From Owenia fusiformis (Eukaryota > Annelida > Polychaeta > Sabellida > Oweniidae), in NCBI GenBank assembly GCA_903813345.2, contig CAIIXF020000006.1:27473936-27537935 (forward strand): a DNA stretch of 64,000 bases, written 5' to 3'. Under the pieces are notes generated by a model. That model had not been told where the DNA came from. It ran no database searches and saw only the letters and a program-made list of their open reading frames with translations. A program made the translations under genes and the position numbers. The stretch's first letter is position 1. Each line of letters begins with the position of its first letter. This document shows, in pieces, positions 35,808-46,400 of the stretch.

Positions 35808-37486
35808 CCAAATTCCATCAATCATTGCCATTGCAAAACAAAATAATTATTATTTTTCAAAATTTTTCAGTGGAATTTGGGATACATTTTTCACCAATTA
35901 CGAGCCATACGATATTATAGATATACTATTTGATGACTAATGAATGTTTTAACTACTTAAAATCAGTAAAATATTGAAAAAATAACGCCGTAGTTCAATA
36001 AAACTTTACTATTTCTTACCTGTTTGTTTTTCACCTGAGTGAGCTGTGATTTACACTGGACGAAGCAAATAAACAATATTGAATTACACCACACGAAAAC
36101 GGTTTAGTTAAACCTCAATTTACCGGGGAGACCAAATTCCCGGGAAATCCCATTTGACACATTTACATTTGTATTGGTTATTCATTCCAATAAGAATGAG
36201 TGCTGTATATTTTACAAGTTTATTTGACTCTTACTGTTTATAATATATGTGTGCCCCACACATCTTCGATTACAACAAGGTCTGAAGTTTGAAATCAAAC
36301 TGGTAAAGGAGTATGTGCTCGCGGCCCACTCCTTTGTTTTCTCCATAAGAGTGAGGACACATATTCCGTGAACTGACTTAATTTGGCATTTATTTTGATT
36401 TACTGTATCACAGATTCTTTACAAGATCACAAACATCTATTCACTAATAACAACAGAACAGAACCATGTTATCCTATGGTACTTAATCCCTTATAAATCC
36501 GCCTTATAAATGTCAACCAATAATATTTTGAAGATAAAAAATATGCCAAAATAAACTAATATAGTACTATGTGTTTATGTTTGCAACCAAATTTAAATAT
36601 GACATGACCAAAATACAACCAGCCTGTTTCGATATCAAAAGTAACTTTTTGTTACACCAAACACCAGTCACAGTCTCACAGAAATGGTGACTACAACAAT
36701 ATGTCACCATTTGGTGGTGAGGTGACATAAAAAATCAACACAATGATTTATTTGATGAATTTATTTGTTGTCTTTACACTATTTATATTTCTTTTTACAT
36801 TTTATTTACATACATTTATTTTAACGATTTTTACATTTTTAATGTCACAACATGAGACATCTATTATCACATTATCAAGATATTCATACAGAGTATTTAT
36901 TTACAGTATTACCATATGTTTAGGTATGTATCAGGTCGAGTAACTGTGCTGCCATCTTTTATATTGTCCCAATACCATATCAATATTTACAAATGAACAC
37001 TCATTAATAAATACATGCTTTCTGTCTTTGAAGCGACAATATGGTTTCATGATTTTTATCTATTTTCAAGAAAACTTTTGTTTCAGAATCTAGGTGAAGG
37101 ATAATAAACCAACATTAGAGATAAAATACTGAAACTATCTGATGATACTGAACTGGCTGAAACTTTTTACAAAATGATATTTTACAAGAAAATGACAATG
37201 GTTTTGCTTTGAAAGCCCAATTAAAATATTTTGTGTTTAGACTGATTAAATCCTTTTAACAGTTTAATAGAAATAAGAACTAGCTTTAAACCTTTCATAT
37301 CCATATATCCACATATCCTTGAGACAAGGCAAAAGTCACTCAACTAGTGAAAGTTATAGTTGATAATATGTACACTGTTATTGTCTTTAACAAAAGTTGA
37401 AGTCATACTTGATACCATATTAATATCACCCCCCCCCCCTCCCCCTCTCAAATAATGGTATATACACTGTTGTTGTATTTAACGTC

Positions 37487-40400
37487 CTATGGTTTCCACG
37501 TGATAACTTTGACTGCAATGGTTGCTGCTTTCACTACAGCTGGTATAGGATCATGCATTAGTGTTTTTATTTTTTCTACGTGTGTTAACAAAGTGGCTCG
37601 TCCTTCGGGTGCCTCTGATAAACATGTCAATGCCTGGAAAGTAACAAATCATTTATTCTTTATTCTATGATTGGTATACGATAATACAATGTATATTGTT
37701 GTTACATATCTTTATTGTAAAGGGTGTCAAATAAATATGATCTCCCCCTTGATTTCAAAAATATGAACTTTTATGCATAAAAGTGCATTTAGTTGAGCTA
37801 GTCATCTAAAACTTCTTGTGGAGTTGCTCCATGAAGCCTAGTTTTAATGTGCCAAGGAACACATCATGACATCATACAGACAAATAAGTTATGCAACATT
37901 GCGTGGACATTAAAGCTACATCTACATTTTAAATCTTAAGTAAGTTCTTTATTTCACTAGATATCTCAGTTCATTTTTCAGAAACAAAATTAAATAAGGA
38001 TTGTAAGGGAAGTAATGATGTACTTCCAACATTTTAAATTTGATCTCCAGACCCGTAGCCAGGATTTGCCAAGGGGGGTTCACTTTTTGAAAAATTCCAG
38101 GGAGGTTCACTTGTGACAATTTTGGTCCTAAAATGGCCAAAATCACTTAAAAAGTGCCCAGAATGATGAAAAATTGCATGATTTTGAAAGATTTTTTGGC
38201 CAAGGGGGGATTCGCTCAAACCCATCAAACCCCCTCCCTCCCTGGCTACGGGCCTGATCTCTATTTCATTCTGATTTATCAGCAGAGTTTCTCTTTATCT
38301 CAAACTCTATTCCAATGGATAGTAGAGACTGTGGGTCCCGCAGGCTTCTATTTCTTTTAATCACAGCTTGAAGAAATGGATTAGAATCTCCCATTGACTG
38401 AACAATGGACTCATCCCTATATATCCACCAAAGCAACAAATACACTGTAAATTCACCCTAATGTATACTCACCTTTAATGAGTTAGCCCTGACTTCACTG
38501 TTTGGATCATCTACCAGATTGACAAGAGGCTCAATAGCACCCCCATTGATTGCAGTGTATTTCCCCTTTGTTGTTATAGTGATACTGTAAACATACATGA
38601 AAAAACATAATAAAAAGTCATACAACTAGGAAATGTGACTTTCAAGCTTTTTTGAATGCATAAACATGAATGAGTGATCACTTAACAAAGATAACATATC
38701 TGTAAGTCCCTGTGTTATCCACTCTCGTTCTGTCTGTCCCTCTCTTACTCCCTGCCCTCCTTCTCATTCTCTTTCTCCCTTCCCTTTTTCTCCCCCCCCC
38801 CCCCCCTCTGCATTCATAACTCCCTCTCTCTTTCTCGCACAGGGACCAGAGATCAGATGAGTGCATGTGAAGAAAATATAGAGACTCAGTACAAGACTAG
38901 TAAAATCTCAATGGCTCCTTACGTCATAAGACCACCAGCAGCATTCGCTCTCACTACAGGGTCGGAGTCTTGAAGGAGACCAATCAGTTTCTCTACTGTA
39001 CCAACATTTACTGCAAAGTCCTTTCCTGCCAGTGGCACACTACAATTGTAAGGCATACGCGTTACATATATACAGTAAAGTTCAAGTGAGTCATTAGATT
39101 AATTGTTTTGTAAACAATTTTGACAAATAAGCAAACAAGACATCAATATGCAAAATGTCACCACCTGCCATTTGTTACAGATGCATACTATCAAATGGCG
39201 ACCACATCCAAAAAATGTGATCTTGTCTGACAAGTTTGTTTCTTGGTGCTGTTGTTTTTTTGCATTGACAAATCACCAAACAAAATATAAAATGCCTTCT
39301 CTTCTCTTTTCATTATAATTAAATTGATAGTATCTCACCTCAAGTCCATAATATCCCTTGCTGTCTTTGCCCTCACTGAAGTCAACTCATGAGCCAGGAG
39401 ATCTGTATAAACCTGCATGGCATTTGCATTCAGAGCATTGGTAGTGTCTACACGCATACAAAAATGAAGCGTATCAAGAATTAATTCTTTGATCTCGTCA
39501 TGTTCAGTTTTTAGTTTATCCACAAGTTTTGCGACTAGTTTGGCATTTACGATCCCCTCCGCACCTGTAACAGACACATTAATAGGGGTTAGACTTTAAA
39601 TATAAGGCAATGGTTAATAATGAAATGCTTAAAGCATTTTAATATACAAATGTATAAGGATGGCGTTAATAAATGATATGTTTAGCATAGCTTCCCATAT
39701 CTCTTGGAGCAATCTGTAGTAAGGCTCTTGAAGAATGTATAGAAAGAAATAACTGGTGCTAGCATTATTTCCTTTATGTCAACAATATTAAAATCAATCA
39801 ATGTTTTTATATATTTTTGTTAGTTGTAGGTATCATAAAATCATATCTTATCATATCCCTTCATATTTCATCAAACAAAATATTAATCATTAAACTGCTC
39901 TAGCCCAATACTCCGAACTAGATTGTAATTTCTAACAATTATTTGTGAATAATTTACATCTGAAGGCATGAAATCCTGTTGAACCTAAAACACGTGGAAA
40001 CAGCTTATAACAAATCTCACCTATAGTTGTCTCTGAAATCATCTGTATTGCAAGGTGGGCATTTTTACGGGCAATATCTTCTTTGTCATCAAAAAGTTTT
40101 GATAAAGGAACAATAATACCATGTTCCAGGAAGGCATCTCTCCCTATGGCATGCTCTGAAAAATATGAGGGTTTATAACATATACAATGTACATTGTACA
40201 TGTCATGTGTTGTTACTTCATGAAACAATTTATAGCTGTAACTTTTTTTAGAAGTATCTTCTCTTTATCTGCTTATTGCATGCTTTATCTTTTTGGTACT
40301 TTTGCTATATTGTAGACCTAGAAAAGTTCACATGTCTGATTTAGTGATTTTCAAAATGGATACTGTCGATTAACTAATCTGTTATGAGATGACCCCCTAA

Positions 40401-43400
40401 GGAGGAAAATATGTAGGAAAGATCTGTCTTCAAAATAGTGCAAAATTCTCATGAAATATATTGACTATATAGGATATAACTGTAGGATATTGTTTATAAA
40501 TAGTCAGTGGCCGCATGGTGCGAATTTTGTGAGGACATACAGTGTGGATAAAGGTGAATATCAATCTAAACTTTTCATGCACTGCTGTATTATTTTTGAG
40601 CTGACACTTTTATATGTGCTTTTATATGCTGGCTCTATTGTTCATGTATAGAGTCAGTGATTAGCCTTACCTGTATTGAACAGTGGTGACCTAGTTAGCA
40701 ATACACAGTACAGTAAGACTAGTGCTGAGCAATATAGCTTAGGGACCATCTCAAAAACGCAATTATGGATATTCAAGATAAAGTTAGTGATATTGATTTA
40801 TGGATCAAACTGGAGTCGAAAGGCATTGGTAGAATAACTGAACTGGATCTGAGAGATGCAATCTTAAAAAGCTGTGAACTAAACTTGGGCAGTGGAAAAA
40901 TCAGTGTAAATAACATTCTTGGAATACAACTTTACCAGAATGCCTATATCATCTACACTGACTCCCAAGCTACAAAGCTAAAACTCGTCTCAATGGGATA
41001 TGCAACTGTAAATAATAGGCAATATGGCCTGAGCGACTTCAAAATGGAAAAGGAATCTCTCGAATACAAACACAGAAAACACACACGCATTTCGATTCAT
41101 GGTATCCCCCTTCATGTGTCAAACCAGGAGATTGAAGCATGGGTAAATACATTTGCTGAACGGGCATCTGAAGTGCAATGGCATAAACGTTCAAGGGGCC
41201 CGAAAGACCAAACAAATGGGCTGTTAACAGGACATAGATTTTGTTACGCCAAGAACATCACTTCACCACAGAATCGATACACAACCTACTCTATGGCTGA
41301 TCCATTAGATGGGTCGCTGATTGATGTAAACATTGTGATATACCATGATAATCAACCGATCAACTGTCGTATATGTCGTAAGGACCATGATACACAACAG
41401 TGTCCCTCTCGATCTGTTATAACCTCCTTCGGATGTGGCGTCCAGGGCCACAGGAAATCTGAGTGTCCAAGGAGTAAGAAGCGCGACACCACCTGTTGGA
41501 AATGTGGCATCGTAGGGCATCGCCAAAGTGACTGCCCCGAATCTGCACAGGTTGCGACTGAGTTAGGCCCACAACAACCTACTGATCCAGCCCCAAAGGA
41601 TGCGGCTAATAATATGAGTAAACCAGAACCCTCTACATCCGGGACTCAGGCAGTATCAGCAGCAGCACCTAACAACGTGAAACCACAATTCACAAAACCA
41701 GGTACCGCTGCAGTAAAAGCAAGAAAAAGACAAGCTATGAATCCTCTTAAGAAGTCAGGTTCTCTGCCTAACTTTAACCTGAAGAGGTCAGCAGCAAGCC
41801 CCCCTATTGACCCAAACGAAGATAAGAAACACAAACTAGGTTCTATTTCACCAGTGAACAACTCAGCAATTATACAGAGTGAGATCATAAATGCAGCGCC
41901 AGATGACAAGGACTAAGCATGATATACCAATAGATAATTTAAACAATCTATGCTTAACATATACCAAGGAAATGTACAAGGACTTCGAAATAGGATGACG
42001 CGACATGCATTTTTTAGATATCTTAAAAATGCTAAAATGGACATTGCCTGCTTGCAGGAATCATATATAACACAAAATGATATAGATACATGGGCAAAAG
42101 AATGGGGAGGCAAAATATTTGCAAACCCCGGAACCAAGCACAGTAAAGGAGAAATAATATTAATAGATAAACATTGTGGAGCTGAAGATATACAGGTTAT
42201 TGTAAAACAAGACAGACTTTTATTTGTTGAATTCAAGTATGAGAATGAAGTGTTCGTTGTTGGTTGCATTTATGCACCGAACAAATCAAAGGACAAGGTT
42301 GTATTCTATCAAGAACTTCAGAATGTCGTTAAAAATGTTAATAAAGATGATATGAATCTAATAATTTGTGGTGATTTTAACTGTGTGTTGAACGAGAAAA
42401 ATGATAACTTAGCTGGAGAAAGTCACAACAAAAATGATATTTATGCTTTTAAACAATTTGTTGAGAATAATGATTTGAATGATGTATGGCGATTGTATAA
42501 CATTAATGAAAAAAGCTACACTTGGAAGCATAAAAGTAAAAGCATTATGAGGCGAATTGATTATATTTTTTCTAATGATTGTGTATTTGATAAAATTATG
42601 TGCTCCAATATTACAGATATGCCCACTTCTGACCATAGAGGTGTTACTACTACTGTAACATGGGATAACAATGAGAAGGGTCCTTCTTACTGGAAGCTAA
42701 ACAATAGCTTACTTACTGACCAAACTTATGTAAATGAAATAAACCAAATTGTTGACAGGGTATTAATTAATGTTAACAATCTAGATAAACAAATACTCTG
42801 GGATTATTGTAAAACACAGATTAAAGATTTCTCTATTGGTTACAGTAAACATCTAGCCCATGTAAACAAGTGTAAAATCAAAACTGCAAAACAGAAGTTA
42901 GATCGAGCATGTAAGGTTTTAAGTAAAAATCCTAATGATAATATTTTGAATAAGAGAGTTAATGAATGCAAATTGTTATTTGAAATTTTGTCAACAGTTG
43001 AAGCTAAAGGGGCTCAGATAAGGTCCAAGGTACAGTGGTATGAACAAGGAGAAAAAAGTACCAAATACTTCTTGCAATTAGAGAAAGCTAGGGGAAACAA
43101 AAAGAACATAAATTCATTGAAAATTAATGGTCAAAATGTAAGTAACCAGAACCAGATTGTAGAAGAAATAAACAGGTTTTATAATGCATTATATGAAAAG
43201 AAAATTGTATTTAGGAAAGCAAATCTTGATGATTTTTTACATGATGTAAATATTCCGAAACTTAATGATGATAATAGATTAATTTGTGAAGGTCTTGTAA
43301 CACACCAGGAATGTAAAGCAGCATTAAAAAATATGAAAAATGAAGCCAGCCCTGGACTGGATGGTATTACAGCTGCTTTCTATAAGGTATTTTTTAATAA

Positions 43401-46400
43401 GATTGGCAATTTAGTCGTAGATTCACTGAATGAGGGTTTTTTAAAAGGTGAATTATCATGTTCTCAAAAAACTGGATTGATGGTTTTAATTCCAAAAAAA
43501 GATTTACCTAGGGATGACCTTAAAAACTGGCGCCCTTTAACATTAACAAATGTAGACTACAAAATACTGGCCAAAGTGTTAGCTAACAGATTGAGATTGG
43601 TTATATCTGAAATAGTACATGAAGACCAGTCAGGATTTATAAAGAAACGTAGTGCAGCTACTATTTTAAGAGGTATTGATGACTTAATGGTATATATAGA
43701 TTCAAATAACTTACAGGGCATTATGCTTGCAATTGATTACGAAAAATGTTTTGATTCAATCTCAAAGGAGTTCATGTTATACTCTTTAGAATATTTTGGA
43801 TTTGGTCCCCAATTTATAAAATGGATTGAGGTCATTAATACAAATGGACATAATCATATTTTTAACAATGGCTGGCTTATAGGTGACATCAAATTAGGGC
43901 GTGGCATTCGGCAGGGCTGCCCCTTATCTCCGATGATTTACCTAATAGCATGTGAGCTTTTATCTTGTAAACTAAGACAATCCAGTGAGGTTAAAGGTAT
44001 CAAAGCCCCTGGAAATCATGATGAAACCAAAGTTTTACAATATGCAGATGACACAACTGTTTTTGTGCATGACATTAAGTCTTTTAATAATGTACTTGAA
44101 TTTTTTAACACATTTTATGGTTTATCAAGCCTTAAAATCAACACAAAGAAAACAGAGGCAATGTGGTTAGGAAAATGGAAAAATAGGAGAGAAAAACATG
44201 GAGATGTGCAATGGAAAATAATGCCTCATAACTGTATAAAGCTGTTAGGTGTAACGTTTAGTACCTCAACTAATGTTATTGATAATGACTTGAATTTTGA
44301 GTCAAAATTTGTAAAATGTGAAAACATTATGAAATCGTGGTCTGGAAGGTACTTAACAATTATGGGAAAGGTTGTTATAGTGAAATCTTTACTTTTATCA
44401 CAATTCTCCTATCTCATGCAAGCCTTCATTCTACCTGACAAACTTTTGAATAGAATTAATACAATGATGTTTAAATTTATTTGGGCAAAAGGCAGATTTA
44501 AAGAGGATGAATTGAAAAAGATTCCTGACAAAGTGAAAAGGGATGTAATGGTGCAAGAATATAAATATGGAGGGTTAAAAATGATAAATGCTAAAGATTT
44601 ACAAATAGCTTATACAACACAATGGGTTAAAAAGTTGCAAGAAAGAGGCAATGGTCACTGGAGAGGCTTACCCATGTACATGTATGGAAAAATGGGTAAT
44701 GGACTCAGTATTTTTAATTCAAACATAGATTTTGATAGAATTAAAGGTTTGCATAACTTGAGTAATTTTTATAAAAATGTATTACATGTATGGTTAAAAC
44801 ACAATGATTTTAAAAATGAGGGCATTATTTGGAACAATGAAAATGTAACTCTCAATAATTCTCCATTATTTTTTGAAAACTGGATTGAAAAGGGCATTAC
44901 ATATATTTCAGATGTTGTCCAGGATGGGGAAATGTTAGCATATGATAACATTGTCCAGAAAATAGGGAGAAATGGCCAAACAATTCTTCAATATAATGCG
45001 CTTAAAGCATGTTTAAAACAAGATCTCCTTATCAAATATGAAATGAAAACACCTTGTACAAAATTATTTTTTAAAGGCATTGAGAGCCATCTTTTAAACA
45101 CAAGAATTGTGAGAACAAAAATTGTTTTAGAAAGAAAGTGTGACATAAAATTTAATGGTGAGATTCTAAACGATAAAATCTGGTCTCAGTTTTTTGAATG
45201 TACAACCGATACTACCCTTTTGGTAATTCAATGGAAAATTTTACATGGTATTTACCCTCAAAATATTTATTTGAAGAAATGTAACATAGAAAACTCTGAC
45301 ATCTGTAACTTTTGTAACGCACATGTAAAAGATGACATTGACCACTTCTTTATCAATTGTGACTGTATTAAATCAATTTGGAATGATGTAAATGTTACAA
45401 ATGATCAAAAAATTGGAAATGCAATTGTTAAAAAAGAAGATTTACTTAAAACATTGGTAATTAAAAAAGCTATACATGATTTTAAAAAAAAGGTCAATAC
45501 AGCTTGTAATGTAAAAGCCATTTTTGATACTGAGATTATGATCAGAAAGATGTAATGTAACTTGAAATTTCTATAATTGTATTTTTTTATCTAATTGTAT
45601 GCATGTAATGTAAAATATGTTTATTAATAAAGTTTGATTTTATAAAAAAAAAAAAAAAAAAAAACTAATCTGTTAGAAAATCTTGAAATAATCACATGAA
45701 TTAAGGGTTCTTTTGTCATAGCATGCTATTTTCCCCTTATATACAGGGTGGTCAAAAAAATGGAAACCCTCCATTTTCCTTATATCTTTGTCACTTTAAG
45801 AAATTACTCCCTGATATTTCATACATTTGTACATCATTCAATTTCCTACCACCCTCCCACATTTCATGACCATCAGACTGATAGTCACAATTTTACAGCA
45901 CTTTGAATAACATGCTTCAGATTTGGCCATTATCGCCCTGTAGGCAAAACAGCACAGTTGTCAATGACCCAAATGCATTCCTCAACAGGTATGGCCTGAA
46001 TGACACAAATGATCTCACTTTTGAGGTTCGCAATTGTCCTGAGGTCATTCTCATATACTCTATCTCTGCCATATCCCCACGCCCACAGGTAGGGACATTT
46101 TAGACGATGAGTACAGGTTTCCCCACAACGCAATCGTGGCCAATGGGCATGTTCTTTAAAGTACTGTAACATTGTGACTATCAATCTGATGGTCATGAAA
46201 TAAAGTAGGCTGGTAGCAAATTGAATGATGTACACAAGTGTAAAATATGAGGGAGTTATTTCATAAAATGACAAAGATATGAGGAAAATGGTATTAGGGT
46301 TTCCATTTTTTTTGACCACCCTGTATTTAAAATGTAACTATACTTTATACTCACGTGCTATAACATATAGAGATTCTGTTGCTTTTTGTCGAACCGTTAT

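Larger units (their letters stand above)
33144..37486. other. Intergenic between CUB/LDLa gene and RSPH14
   Basis: No gene is seen. It contains a CAGTGATCTCCC-type MITE remnant (33838-33990), a weak tRNA-like stretch near 34980-35025, the second hAT MITE, and near 36020-36110 a possible minus-strand 5' UTR exon of the CUB/LDLa gene ending AACAAACAG before GTAAGA. 36740-36850 is T-rich; 37430-37447 is a poly-C tract. Confidence 0.5.
40385..45662 (+). mobile_element. Full-length L1/Tx1-like LINE, about 5.3 kb
   Basis: The insertion is bounded by a perfect 13-bp target-site duplication. Order: about 380 bp 5' UTR, ORF1 (40765-41916), 33-bp gap, ORF2 (41950-45555), short 3' UTR with AATAAA at 45626-45631, and an uninterrupted A tail of about 20. 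Both ORFs are open with recognisable catalytic motifs. It sits in RSPH14 intron 3, antisense to that gene. The pristine duplication and tail point to recent insertion. Confidence 0.95.
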
